64,000 nucleotides of DNA from Lycium barbarum (taxonomy: Eukaryota; Streptophyta; Magnoliopsida; Solanales; Solanaceae), in the NCBI RefSeq assembly GCF_019175385.1, contig NC_083339.1, forward strand, positions 111,275,601 through 111,339,600, read 5' to 3'. Shown in pieces: positions 23,129 to 35,466 of the stretch. Within the stretch, counting starts at the first letter, position 1. The number at the start of each line of letters is the position of its first letter. The notes under the pieces were generated by a model that made no database searches, was not told where the DNA came from, and worked only from the letters and a program-made list of their open reading frames with translations. The position numbers were made by a program, and so were the translations under genes.

Positions 23129-25142
23129 TGTAACACCTCGTACCTCCTAACTAGGCTATGTTTATGATTAGGAGACTTAGAAACCAACGGGAAGTATTAG
23201 GGTTGAAAATTCTCTACAATTCAGAGAATCACGTTTTTTGTCAAATTATACGAACCATACTTATAAGCACGAGCCGTAGTTTTTCGGTGCACCTCACTCC
23301 CAAAAAATCGTAGTTGCTAGAATTTGACAATCGAGATACGGTCAAGAAATACGAATCGTAAATTTATGTACGGGTCGTACTTTTTTATCGTACTTTTTAT
23401 ACGGACCGTACTTGGAAGTACGGGCCATATTTTCCGACTGTATTTCCCTTCCACGAAAATCATAGTTTCTGAATTTTGACAATCCAGGTATAGCCCAGAA
23501 GTACGGGCAGTACTTAGAAGTATTGTGTAAGTATGGACAGTACATGCTGCCCGTACTTTCCCGGTCTCAGCAATAAGTATAAATACGGGACTTCAGTTTT
23601 TAATTTCACTTTTCATACTCTCAAGCCCTAGCACGAAGGTTCTCTCCTCCCACCACTAAAATACACCAAGGTAAGCCTATTCCAAGTGAATTCTAACATG
23701 TATCCATGATCTCTAAATAGAAAATCATTGCTCCCAACCTATGGTTTTCAAGAAAACGCATCACAAGGATTCAAGACTAAGGTCTTTGGACTTCTTCTCA
23801 AAGTTCAGACTTTTATACAAGTTTTGGAGCATTACAGGTATGTAGGGTTTCTATCCACGTATGGAAACATCATTGTTCTTCCCCACGCCACGTTCATCCA
23901 TGAAAACACGAAGTTCCATAAACCTAGGGTTTCTATTATAATTCATGATAACCTTAAGTTACAAGTATCATGTTATACCATGTTTGTATTACTAAATCGT
24001 TATTGTATTCTTGACATTCTATTTTGGTTGTTGAGAATCTGTCTGTAATACATGAAAACCCATATGTTGCATTCCATAGGTTGTTAAATGCAAATTATTA
24101 ACTATTATGATCAATCCCATGAAAATCCCACATGCTTCCATGTTTCAGGCAAGTTATATATATTATTATCCATGTTCATGTTAAACCATAGTTATATACC
24201 ATGTTACAAGTTATGTTTATGTAATTCATGGCTTCTAAGCCAACTATATCTATGTTCATGTTTTGGGAGTTGCACAGATTACTGAGCAGCTTTAATACCT
24301 GAAACTACGTATGCCAGTGTAGGATAAGGATCGCTCCGCACAGTTAGGATGATTCCTTCATGTTTCCTCATTGCGGGATATTGGATCATGACATGTTCAT
24401 ATCTCATACCCCGGAAAGGTATGAGATGGCTTAGTTGATCGGGCAGAGATGAGACGCCACGTGCTTACGTTGTGGTTACATATCGGTTATACTAATGCAC
24501 TCCCATAGATTTCCTTACAGACTTAAAAATATTTTATTCATGTTCATCTTCAGCTTACAATTATAGATTCAGTTTGAATTCTATTATTTCATGTGCCATG
24601 TCAATTTCATTCAATTGCTTTACATTTTAGTACAATTCAAGTGTACTGACGTCCCCTTTTGTTGTCTGGGGGCCTGCATTTCACGATGCAGATTTATAGG
24701 ACAACAGATCAGCTCGTTAAGACTTGGCCCGTATCAGCTATCGGTGAGCACCACTCCATTCGGGGCGTTATCTTTATTTATTTCATATTACTTATGCAGT
24801 CAACATATGCCGGGGGCCTTGACCCGGTAAATAGTCTAGCATTCAGACTCATGTTAGAGATTTCATACACTAGTTCAGCTATGTCATGTTAGATGTTCAG
24901 AGTCGTATACCCAGTATTGGCTCAGTACTTATTATATTTTCAGATTATTTCTGCATCACGTTTAAACAGTATTTTCATTAGTATTATGATGACTCATGTT
25001 ATTTAGACTATCCATGTTTTAAAGTGTATTCCGCATCATTTCATGTCCCATGTTGATTCAGCAAGTCATGTGGTTCACTCGGTCACATACAGCAAGGCAC
25101 CGAGTGCCGTGTTACACCCAGGCTATAGTTCGGGGCATGACA
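23129..25142 (+). repeat. 3' LTR of element A (2014 bp)
   Basis: TGTAACACCTCG to GCATGACA; matches 5797-7879 along its whole length with many substitutions and indels. Palindromic TACGG/CCGTA motifs at 23245-23560. Confidence 0.88.
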
Positions 25143-25276
25143 CAGACATGGGTCTTAGTGAATAGGCAAAAGGGGAAAAGGACAGTTGGATGCAAATGGG
25201 TCTAAAGAAAGAAAGAGGGAATTCCTGAATTGGAAGATGCTAGGTTCAGAGAGAGATTGGTTGCAAAGGGTTTTGG
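25143..25276 (+). pseudogene. RT start of the first copia element, right of insertion A
   Basis: Reads TWVLVNRQKGKRTVGCKWV, one stop, then KKEGIPELEDARF and RLVAKGF, the conserved opening of copia RT. It continues exactly where the left piece ends at 5796. At about 25276 it fuses to the 3' LTR, so the rest of RT and all of RNase H are missing. Confidence 0.85.
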
Positions 25277-25443
25277 TCATTGTTGTGAGTGGAGAGTTGA
25301 GAGAGCAATTCTCTTAGGTGTAATTGAGAAATCTCCCCTTCTTTGTTAATAATATAAAGGCAGCTGTTCTCTGGTGGACATAGGATCACTTTGATCTGAA
25401 CCACTATAATTCTTATGTTCTTTATTTTACGTTTCCGCTAACA
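25277..25443 (+). repeat. 3' LTR remnant of the first copia element
   Basis: Partner of 3136-3304, ending CTAACA. Only the last 165 bp or so remain. Confidence 0.8.
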
Positions 25444-25887
25444 CCCGCATCAACCATACCACAGTCATCCATACAAGAAATGAAATCCAGCTTCTCTCTA
25501 TTCTGTGAAATTTTTTTTCTATTTTTCCCTAAGGATTCATAATAACATTGATATCCCCATTGATGCTCTAGGGACTGTCAATCATGCTACTGCACTATAT
25601 AAGACTATCCCATAAAGGAAATCTCATATTTTGTTGCTCTGAGCATAAGGAAAGATATCCAAAAAACAGCATTGCCTATCTTATTGATATTGGCAGTGAT
25701 CACTTATTCATTGTCATGGATCACATAGACATTATAACTGTCAGTGAGAATACCCAAAGCTTGACATTACTATTAGCATGACAACTTGCAAACCCCAAAC
25801 TTCTTTTGTAACTATCAATATTACTAACATTAACAAAGGGCTTTCGGATAGAAATAAATGATATCTTGTGTACTTTAGCAAGAAATT
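25444..25887. other. Unassigned sequence between two copia elements
   Basis: No known domain. The longest reading frame (25584-25781, plus, 65 codons) starts MLLHYIRLSHKGN and has no recognised motif. This is the left flank of Sirevirus S and may be old intergenic or transposon-derived DNA. Confidence 0.5.
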
Positions 25888-26765
25888 TGATAAGGTGCAC
25901 CCTCTAATCCTATGTTTTTATAATTGACAAAATGATGGGGAACCGACAAGAGACCAGGTCTGCGATCAGTTTTGAATATACCGCGCGCACTCAGTGGCAC
26001 AGCTTTAACACAGCTGTAAAGCTAGACCGTACAATAGCAGTGCTGCAGCCCATGCCTCAGGCCAAACTTTGGATGAGAAGTATCCATTACATCCCACATG
26101 TTCCCCAATATATATTCAACATGTCCCAACATATTGTGCATCACTTGGAAAACCTAAAATAACTTTAAAAAGTGTAGCCGTCACAAGATTCCCAAGTGTT
26201 CAACTAACAGAGCTGAGAACAAACTGAAGGAACAGATGCTAACTCTGAAAATATCCAAGTCCCTTAGTTTTTCTTAAGCTTTGTTTCATTTGTACTTAAA
26301 TTGTAAACCTACTCCTCTTGTTTGAGAAGTTGTTTGTAGGTATTTAAAAGTCTCAAAGTTAGCTTGTTGGAAGTGTGTTTCCACAAGCTCTTGAGTGGTA
26401 CACTAGGCTAGAGTTAGTCTAGGTGTATTAGTGGTATTTAGCTAGAGTTAGCTAAGTGGAGGTGCTTGCAATTGGAATATTGCAAGGGTTGAGGGACTAT
26501 GTGAGCTAGTTCCTAGGTTACATAAGCATTATTGTAAGGGTGAGGGGTTATGAGAGTTAATTCCTAGCTTACAATAGAGTTGTAATCTGAAGTTTCTCAG
26601 TTAATGGAGTTGAAATCCTACTGGGTAGGTCGTGGTTTTTAATCCCTTGAGCAAGGAGATTTCCACGGTAAACTCTTGTGTCCTTTACATACTACATTGC
26701 ATAAAGGAACTAGTATACAACCAGGTCCCTCCATACTGTGTTTGGTGGACGCATAGTCTATATCA
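25888..26765 (+). repeat. 5' LTR of S (878 bp)
   Basis: Matches 55575-56451 over its length. A TATA-like TATTTAAAAG lies near 26340-26349, and it is followed by AC and the PBS. Confidence 0.9.
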
Positions 26766-26767
26766 AC

Positions 26768-26779
26768 TGGTATCAGAGC
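26768..26779 (+). promoter_or_regulatory. PBS of S
   Basis: TGGTATCAGAGC two bases after the LTR, initiator Met-tRNA type. Confidence 0.85.
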
Positions 26780-26814
26780 AGGCCCTTTCTAAAAGGCTAA
26801 AACCTAGAAAGGTA

Positions 26815-27262
26815 ATGGTTGCTATACCAAACTCAGAAGAAGAACACTCGATGACAACACCACCATGGGCAAATGATGAGTCTGACATGGAACATTTCAC
26901 TCGCAAGTTTCAAAGGATGATTAGAAGGGACAAAAGATCCAGCAAAAAGAACTTCATTCCCAAGCAAGCATACAATGAATATGAGTCAATCGTCTCACTC
27001 ATGGCCAAGTCAGATCCAGATGGTGAAGATGAGAAAGTCAAGAATAAAACAGATGGAGAGGGTAAAAAATGGTACATGGATAGCGATTGCTCAAGCACAT
27101 GACCGGTGAAAAGGATAACTTTCTCTCACTCAAAGCTTTTCAAGGTGGGAGTGTATCCTTTGGAAACGGTAAGAAGGGGTACATTCTTGGAATAGGCAAA
27201 GTCGGGAGGACACTTGCTCATGCCATGGAAAATGTATACTTCGTAAATGGTCTGAAGTATAG
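26815..27262 (+). pseudogene. gag: Truncated gag fused to protease start, element S
   Basis: ATG at 26815 (MVAIPNSEEEHSMTT). Only about 85 codons precede the protease motif, whereas copia/Sirevirus Gag is several hundred residues long, so most of gag, including the CCHC knuckle, is deleted. The protease site reads KWYMDSDCSS then HMTG: the catalytic D-S-G is D-S-D here, with a small frameshift before HMTG. The frame then runs FLSLKAFQGGSVSFGNG to YFVNGLKYS, where element C interrupts. Inactive. Confidence 0.8.
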
Positions 27263-30200
27263 TGTCACGACCCAACCCCGTAGGCCGTGACTAGTGCCCG
27301 ATCTGGGCACCCGAACCCATCTATCAAATATTATCTCAAATTCTATCAACTCATTCTAGTATATGGCGGAAGCCGACAAGCTTTATTTCAAATTTATGTA
27401 ATTTCCAGAAAAATTTCGGCAGAGTTTCCTTTGTTTTACGGACTATCCAATATACCCTGCACGCAGAAAATACTAACAAAAGCCACACAGGGCTAACCAA
27501 GCAATATATAAACATATGCGGACCAGCCGCCTCGGCGTATAGGATCGCCCAAACAACATATGCGGACCGACCGCCTCGGCGTATGGGATCGCCCAAACGA
27601 CATGTACATACATCCATACAGAAAGACCCTAACCCACAAACATGTCCACAGACCTCTAAACAGACCGACAGAATCATATGACGGGACAGGGCCCCGCCGT
27701 ACCCATGAACGAATATATACAAATGCACTAATAAAAAAAATATATATACCAAAAGTATAAGCTCCGGAAAGAGAGGAGCACTCCGAATAGCAGAAAGGGC
27801 GTCCTAAACAGGTGGATCACCAGGCTGTGCGTCCGTACCTGCGGGCATGAAACGCATCCCCCGGAGAAGGGGGTCAGTACGAAATATGTACTGAGTATGC
27901 AAAGCAGAAGGTACAGAAATAAATCTGAACAATAATCGAATCAGATATATAGAAAATAATACATATAAAAAAATATCAAAATGTTTATTTCCAAAGTATA
28001 AATTATGCATAGGGCACAGGAAAATGTGGTCGCCCGCCTGTCGATGGCGCCACAACACAGCATAACACCAGAAAGTTTCAAATCTCCGAATCCCCGTCAC
28101 ACATCACAACACAGCATAACGCCAAACACAGCATAACGCCAAACATAAGTGGAACCCGGCCCTCGAGCGAGGAGCACGGTGAACCATAATCACAGCATAA
28201 CACCGGAATGTATCACAAAGCGCACGACAACAGAACCGGCCCGGGAACCGGCGAACGATATCATAGGGCACGAGCGGAGTAGTGAGGAATCATATGCATA
28301 AAATCATCATCATAAATCCAAAAGATAAGTAAAATAGTCATATTTGAAATCGGAACAATAATTACAACATTTTCTTCCCAAAGTTACCGAAATTACCTAA
28401 AGGGCGTCGCGGGACCCACGGACGAGTATAGGCCCGAACTGAGCCCGCCTATGAAAAACATACTCATTTTATATCATACAAACTCCTACGAAAATTTCAA
28501 AGCAATCCGAGCTTTTCTTCGGAAATTATGAGCGTTTGAAATTTTGGAATCGCTAAAGAATGAACTTTAAAACAAAAATCAGCTTTCATGTAATCTTTAC
28601 AAATTATGAATTCCAAGAACATAAGGATCAATGTTTTGCCATGACAAGGCAAGGATGCCAAAGAACAAATGCGATTCATAAACATGCTCGGATTGTGAGA
28701 ATAGAGTTTCCTCGAGGCTTATATCATAGCCTATTTTAACTAAGGCATGCCGAAGAAGGAAGATTACTTTACATACCTCAAACGCTCTCCAATACGATCC
28801 AAACTCAAGCTAAATCCAACCTATGATTCGGGCTGCCCACGATCTATAAACAAGCCATAAAATGCCAAACATTAGCTAAAGACTTTTTGGGCATTAAATT
28901 CCAATTTCGCCCTTAATTCTACAGAACTTCGGGCAGCATTTCCCCTGTAAATAGGCTACCCCGAGAACTTAACTCGCTCAAAATCAACAACAACAACAAC
29001 CACAATAACCAACCTAGTAACATTGATAACCAATCCGAAAAGCAAAATAATAATGGTAGCTCTCTTTTACGCCATTCGACAACTTCCCAATTATTAAATT
29101 CCATGGCTTACTTTAAAGCCACAATATCGTTCGTACATTTGATTATTAACCCAAACCCATACTAACAACATTCAAGAACATTCTAAACAATTCACATAAT
29201 AATTCCAACAACCCACAATTTTTTTTTCCTTTTTTTTTTTTTGCGTCACAATCCACAATATAACGATGTCATTTTCATAAAATGTACAATTCATGTCAAA
29301 TGCACGACCAGCCTCAAAACAGCCCGCAACAATTCACCATATCACTTTGGGACATTAAACTTTCATTTCTAAACTAGAAGTCATCACAACAACCATTAAA
29401 ACGCTAAGCGACATTAGTGTGTTCTTTGGCATATAGCATGACCCATATTCATCTATCACTACACATATACATATATTGATGATTCTTAGCCATCCTACAA
29501 ACTACAACAATTTAACATGCTACAAGGAATTTATTCAACAACCCAATCACAATACCCATTTACACGGCTAGCACACCCATCACACAACCCACTTCCAATC
29601 ATACTATATTTCATGATTTCCAACCACTATAAGATACTACAACATGAATATAACCTTCATAACACAAGAACATAATGAATGCTTACCTTCCTTCTTCAAC
29701 TTTCCAATAGCCTAGGGTTTCCAAAAGATGAAAATAATGGGTTGATCGCTCCAACGATGCTTCCACGCTACTTAGGGACCTCAATATAGTGGGTTTACAT
29801 CAATGGAATAATTTTAGAGGAGCTAAAAAGAGGGGATGATTTTTGGCCTTCTTGTCCGTGAGCTTCAATGGAGGGAGCTTCTTTCTCTTCTTTTTTTTTT
29901 TTTTTTGTTCAAGTGGAGAATGAAGTAAATGAATTGTGGTCATCTTTTTATCACTTAATGAATTGCACAATTGTCCCTTGGCCCACATTAAAGAGTTGTT
30001 CCACTCAAAAGATGACACAAATTGTGTGGGCACCACAATCCACTATGCTCGGCCCACATGGAATTTGTGGATGATTTTCCACTTCCAATTTATCACCTTT
30101 TGGTCCCAAATTTTTCCTAATTGTCCCATACCAATAAATTCATGCACAACTTATATCTCAAAATAAAATCGAAGGTTAAGAATCCCGACTTTGTATTCCG

Positions 30201-30272
30201 AAAAACTTTTGTCCTTAGCTTATCATAAATAAATCCGGATTATTCCACTGTACAAAAATACGGGTTCTAACA
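27263..30272 (-). repeat. 3' LTR of C (plus-strand left copy)
   Basis: Plus-strand TGTCACGACCC ... GGTTCTAACA, 3010 bp, near-identical to 35467-38476. No ORF of interest; small ORFs here are repeated identically in the other LTR. Confidence 0.93.
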
Positions 30273-30290
30273 TCCTCCCCCCTTTAGAAC
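30273..30290 (-). promoter_or_regulatory. Polypurine tract of C
   Basis: Minus-strand GTTCTAAAGGGGGGAGGA adjacent to the 3' LTR, preceded by the ATTCGAGGACGAATG-like motif typical of Tekay elements. Confidence 0.85.
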
Positions 30291-30388
30291 ATTCGTCCTC
30301 GAATGTCAGATTAACCTTACCGGTCATACAACAATTTGGGGGAGTTTCCTTACTAACTATCACAACAATACAATCATTGATCAACGAT

Positions 30389-33300
30389 TTATTTATCAAA
30401 CAACATAGTCAAATAGAGAATTGGATTACCTGTAGGCTCTGAAAATAAATGAGGATACTTCTTCTTCATATGCTCCTCAGCTTCCCAGGTCATTTCCTCT
30501 CGGTTATTGTTCCGCCACAGCACTTTAACAGAAGCCATATCTTTGTTCCGCAACCTTTTTACCTGGCGATCCAATATGGCTATAGGCTGCTCCTCATAAG
30601 ATAGCTCCTCTGTGACCTGAATGTCATCTACAGGAAAGACTCTGGAAGGGTCACCAATACACTTACGAAGCATAGAAACATGAAATACCGGGTGTACCGC
30701 TCCCAAGTCAGCTGGCAAATCCAATTCGTAGGCCACCTTGCCTATTTTGCGAATAATCAGATAGGGCCCAATATATCTCGGACTGAGCTTTCCTTTCTTG
30801 CCAAATCGCATAACACCTTTCATCGGTGACACTTTCAGGAACACCCAATCGCCAATCTGAAACTCTAACGGTCGACGTCGCTTATCGGCATAAGATTTCT
30901 GTCAGCTCTGGGCTGCCAACAATCTTTCTCGAATAAGTTTGACCTTATCCACGGCCTGCTGGACCACATCTGGGCCAATCAACTCAGTCTCCCCAACATC
31001 AAACCAACCGATCGGTGATCTACACTTCCTGCCATACAAAGCCTCATATGGTGCCATCTGAATACTGGAGTGGTAGCTGTTATTATACGCAAACTCAACA
31101 AGCGGTAAATGGTCATCCCAGCTACCCCTGAAATCAATAACACAGGCACGCAACATATCTTCCAATGTCTGAATAGTGCGATCGGCCTGTCCGTCGGACT
31201 AGGGATGGAAGGTTGTACTCAGGCTCACCTGGGTCCCCAATCCCTCCTGAAACGATCTCCAGAACTTAGCTGTAAACTGGGCACCTCTATCAGAAATAAC
31301 AGACACAGGAACTCCATGAAGTCGTACAATCTCCCTGACATAAAGCCTGGCATAATCCTCAGCTGAATAGGTGGTCCGAACCGGAAGAAAATGGGCTGAT
31401 TTCGTCAGCCGATCAACAATAACCCAAATAGAATCATACCTCCGTGGAGTGCGAGGTAGACATGTAATAAAGTCCATATTAATGATCTCCCACTTCCACG
31501 TCGGTATCTCCATCTCCTGCAATAGCCCACCGGGCTTCTGGTGCTCAATCTTAACCTGCTGGCAATTTGGACACTGAGCAACGAACTCTGCTATATCTCT
31601 TTTCATACCGTCCCACCAATATAGGCATCTGATATCATGGTACATCTTCGTCGACCCTGGGTGAACAGAATATCGGGCGTAATGCGCCTCGCCCATAACC
31701 TGTCGCCGCAACCCTGCAACGTCAGGTACACACAATCTGCCTCTGTGAAATAACACTCCATCAGGTGAAATCTCAAACGGAGTCTTCTCCTGTGCCAGAG
31801 CTGCGTCTCTGTACTGTGCCAGAATAGGATCCTCATACTGATGCCGCTTAATATCTTCTGTAATAGAGGACTCAGCCATACCTCGAACAGAAACTCCAAC
31901 ATCTCCAGAATCAGCCAAGCGAACTCCAAGACTAGCTAACTGATGAATATCGCGAACCATTTCTTTACTCTCTGATGGCACATCTGCTAGGCTGCCCATA
32001 GACTTGCGGCAGAGTGCATCCGCCACAACATTAGCTTTCCCAGGATGGTAGAGAATGTCAACATCATAATCTTTCAGCAACTCTAACCACCTCCGCTGCC
32101 GCAAGTTCAGCTCCTTTTGCCTAAAGATGTACTGAAGGCTCTTATGATCTGTATAAATGTCAACGTGAACCCCATATAAATAATGTCTCCACATCTTCAA
32201 AGCATGAATGACCGCGGCCAGCTCCAAATCGTGAGTAGGATAATTCTTTTCATGTTTTCTGAGCTGCCGGGAAGCATAAGCTATCACCCTGCCGTGCTGC
32301 ATCAACACACATCCCAAACCAATACCAGAGGCATCACAATAAATCACATACCCATCTGGACCCTCCGGAAGAGTCAGGACTGGAGCCGCAGTCAACTTCT
32401 CTTTCAGCAACTGGAAGCTACGCTCGCAAGCATCTGACCACTGAAACTTAGCTCCCTTCTGAGTCAGCCTTGTCAAAGGCGCTGAAATGGAAGCAAACTT
32501 CTCCACGAATCTCCGATAATAACCAGCCAATCCCAGAAAGCTACGCACCTCTGTCGGCGTCGTAGGTCTAGGCCAATTCTTTACGGCCTCGATCTTCTGG
32601 GTATCCACCCGGACGCCATCAGCCCCAATAATATGTCCCAGAAATGCCACTGAAGATAACCAGAATTCACACTTAGAAAATTTAGCATATAATTCCTGGT
32701 GCCGAAGTGTGCCAAGTACCGTCCTCAAATGGTCCGCATGCTCTGCCTCTGACCGAGAATAAACCAGAATATCATCGATAAATACGATCACAAACATATC
32801 CAAGAACGGTCTGAATACCCGATTCATCAGGTCCATAAATACTGTTGGGGCATTTGTCAGCCCAAAAGACATAACTCTGAACTCATAGTGCCCATATCGG
32901 GTCCTGAATGCTGTCCTGGGAATATCAGCCTCTCGTACCCGTACCTGATGGTAACCCGATCGCAGGTCTATCTTCGAGAAGTACCTGGCACCCTGTAGCT
33001 GATCAAACAAATCATCAATCCTGGGGAGGGGATATTTATTCTTGATGGTTACCTTATTCAACTGCCGATAATCAATGCACATCCGCAGCGAGCCGTCTTT
33101 CTTCCTCACAAATAATACCGGAGCTCCCCAGGGTGACGCACTAGGCCGAATGAAACCCTTCTCCAATAAATCTCTCAGCTGCTCTTTCAATTCTTTCAAT
33201 TCTGCAGGTGCCATTCTGTACGGAGGAATAGAGATAGGCTGAGTGTCTGGCAACAGATCAATAGCAAACTCTATCTCCCGTTCGGGAGGAAGACCCGGAA

Positions 33301-35287
33301 GCTCATCTGGGAATACATCTACAAATTCATTAACCACTGGGACTGACTGAAGAGTCGGTTCCTCTGCCTCTAAATCATGAACACGGACCAGATGATAAAT
33401 ATACCCCTTTCTGATCATTTTCTCAGCCTTGAGGTATGAAATAAACTTACCCCTCGGCGATACTGTATTACCTGCCCACTCTATAACTGGCTCCCCTGGG
33501 AATTGGAATCGGACTATCTTCTTTTGACAATCAACATTAGCATAGCAAGAAGCTAGCCAATCCATACCCATAATCACGTCAAACTCGATCATATCTAACT
33601 CTACCAAATCCGCCTTAGTGCAGCGGCCACAGATAATCACGGAACAATCTCTATAAATCTGACTTGCTATAACAGAATCCCCTACTGGTGTAGCTACCTC
33701 AAAAGGCTCTATCGGTTCGGATTCTATCCCAATTTTATCAGCAACGAGAGGAGATATAAATGATAATGTAGAACCAGGATCAATCAATGTATACACATCA
33801 CGAGAGAAAACAAGTAATATACCTGTGACGACATTAGGCGAAGCCTCCTGGTCCTGTCTGCTGGCTAAGGCATAAATGCGGTTCGAAGGACCGCTAGAAC
33901 CCAAAGCTCCGCCACGACCCCTGCCGCGGCCTGCTGGTGCTGGAGTACCTCGCCCCGCAGGGCGTATCGCCACCGAGGCTGAAGATGAACCACCGGCTGA
34001 CCCGGTAGACTGAGCTGAACTGCCTGTACCACCTCTAGCCGGACAGTCTCTCATCTGATGGCCCTGACGGCCGCAAACAAAGCATGCACCCGTAGCTCGG
34101 AAACACTCTACCGGGTGCTGTCTCCCACAGTAGGAACACAAAGGTCTGGGTGGCCTCATCTGACTGCTGGAACCTCTGTCCAACTGTGAACCTGAAGCCC
34201 TGGAGCTCGGGCCTGCCCCTAAATATCCGGCACCCTCAGATCTCCTGCCGGTAAACTGTGGGGGTGTACCCCGTGATGACTGAGAAGGATATCTGCTCTG
34301 CTGCTGCTGCTGAGGCTGTCTGCCTCGGAAATCTCCAGAATAGCCTGCGGATCTGGCCCTCTTGGGCGGCCTCCTGTCCCGATCTCTGCTGGAATAATCA
34401 GCTCTATGTCGGTCCTCCATACCCAGAGCATAAGCCTGTAGTCGGGCAATATCCATGTCTGTCTGCAATGCCACCGCCATACAGCCATCAATCAAGTAGC
34501 GGTCTAACCCCATCACATATCTGTGCATCCGATCGGCCATATCTGCTACTATGGCAGGTGCGTACCGGGCCAGAGAATCAAACTCCATATTATACTCACG
34601 AACACTCCGACCCCTCTGCTGCAGATGTAAAAATCGGTCAACCCGCGCCCGCCGTAACTCTGGGGGCAAAAAGTGGCGGGTAAAAGCAGCCACGAACTCG
34701 TCCCAAGTAGCTGGGGAAGCACCCTCACCCCTAGATAGCTCCCAGGACTCATACCAGTGAGCAGCGACATCCCGTAGTCTATGCGAAGCCAACTCAACAG
34801 ACTCAGTCTCTGAAGCCCTGACCAAATCTAGTGAGCGCCGCATCCCCCGAATAAAGTCATGGGGGTCCTCGTCGGGCTTAGACCCGTAAAACTATGGAGG
34901 GCCACATAATAGAAACTCTCGAACCCTCAGGCTGTCACGCCTATCGTCATCATCATCATCTCTCCGCCCGCGTCTGCGAGCCTGTCCCGCTACCAGAGTG
35001 GTCAATAACTGCACAGCCTCTCTCAGTGTCCTGTCCTCCGCCCCTGGCTGAGGAGCTGGAGGCGCGGGAGCTGGAGCCCCTGGAGCTAATGGTGAAGCTG
35101 CTCCAGACTCCTCTGACGATGAAGACGTAGCAGAGTCGGCTGGCCGGGACGTAATATCCCGCATCATCTGAGCAAGGGTCCGAGTACCTTCTGAGCCCGG
35201 CTGGTCTCTCCTACTACGCCCTTTTTCTTCTGGGCGGCCGTCGCCTTTTTCGGAGGCATCACTGAAAGAAAAACAACAACAGATCAA
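30389..35287 (-). pseudogene. gag-pol: gag-pol of element C, one frame with three stops
   Basis: One minus-strand frame of 1633 codons. N-terminal acidic/Pro-rich Gag leader; Gag core ([23 protein letters not shown]); zinc knuckle [14 protein letters not shown] (34043-34084); protease [10 protein letters not shown] (near 33765-33795); RT ([13 protein letters not shown], then FIDDILVYS near 32755-32785); RNase H ([23 protein letters not shown]); integrase (H2C2 near 31560-31670, then [28 protein letters not shown]); C-terminal chromodomain-like module ending MKKKYPHLF. In-frame stops only at 34892-34894 (TAG), 31199-31201 (TAG) and 30902-30904 (TGA). An ATG opening MPPKKATAAQKKKG, a usual Tekay start, lies at 35259 in another frame, so a small frameshift near the N-terminus is likely. 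No functional polyprotein can be read through as is. Confidence 0.92.
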
Positions 35288-35448
35288 AACAGAATCATCC
35301 TAATAGCACAGTTCTATCGCACGATCTAAGATCAAAAGAAAAGACAACATCCTAAATGTCCTGTAGCCTCCTGTTTATAAATGTGGTGCACAACACACCA
35401 ATAAACAAGACTCTACTAGACACGATCTGTGGACACTCCGAGGACAAA

Positions 35449-35462
35449 CCGCTCTGATACCA
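35449..35462 (-). promoter_or_regulatory. PBS of C
   Basis: Minus-strand TGGTATCAGAGCGG four bases after the 5' LTR end, Met-tRNA type. Confidence 0.85.
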
Positions 35463-35466
35463 CTTT

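Larger units (their letters stand above)
5797..25142 (+). mobile_element. Element A: Tekay-type gypsy chromovirus with nested insertions
   Basis: Begins TGTAAAACCTCG and ends GGGGCATGACA, flanked by CATAC (5792-5796) and CAGAC (25143-25147), a TSD with one mismatch. LTRs are 5797-7879 and 23129-25142. PBS follows the 5' LTR and a polypurine tract precedes the 3' LTR. The interior from about 7942 to 18374 is occupied by other LTR elements (H, G, B), which separate the 5' leader from gag. gag-pol (about 18400-22900) has many stops. Removing A restores the copia reading across the junction. Confidence 0.88.
3136..25443 (+). mobile_element. Decayed Ty1/copia retrotransposon, split by element A
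   Basis: Order: LTR 3' part, PBS (3307), gag (3340 on), CCHC knuckle (about 4033-4080), integrase (about 4600-5390), linker, then a break at 5796 where a Tekay element (5797-25142) is inserted. RT resumes at 25143 with the residues expected directly after the break (HKNHT before, WVLV after, then GCKWV). Soon after (about 25276) RT is joined directly to the 3' LTR, so most of RT and RNase H are deleted. Many stops and frameshifts: an old, dead copy. Start is the first base supported by the LTR match; the true 5' end is further left. Confidence 0.85.

Noticed and set aside
27351..27752. Minus-strand ORF of 133 codons with a near-identical partner at 35550-35957
   Set aside because: It lies wholly inside the LTRs of element C; duplication reflects the LTR pair, and no domain is visible.
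34258..34683. Plus-strand ORF of 141 codons opposite C gag
   Set aside because: Antisense shadow of the gag frame, whose codons explain the openness.
30389..34843. A host polyprotein or intact gene on the minus strand
   Set aside because: Domain order, PBS, PPT, LTRs and TSD show it is Tekay gag-pol with stops.
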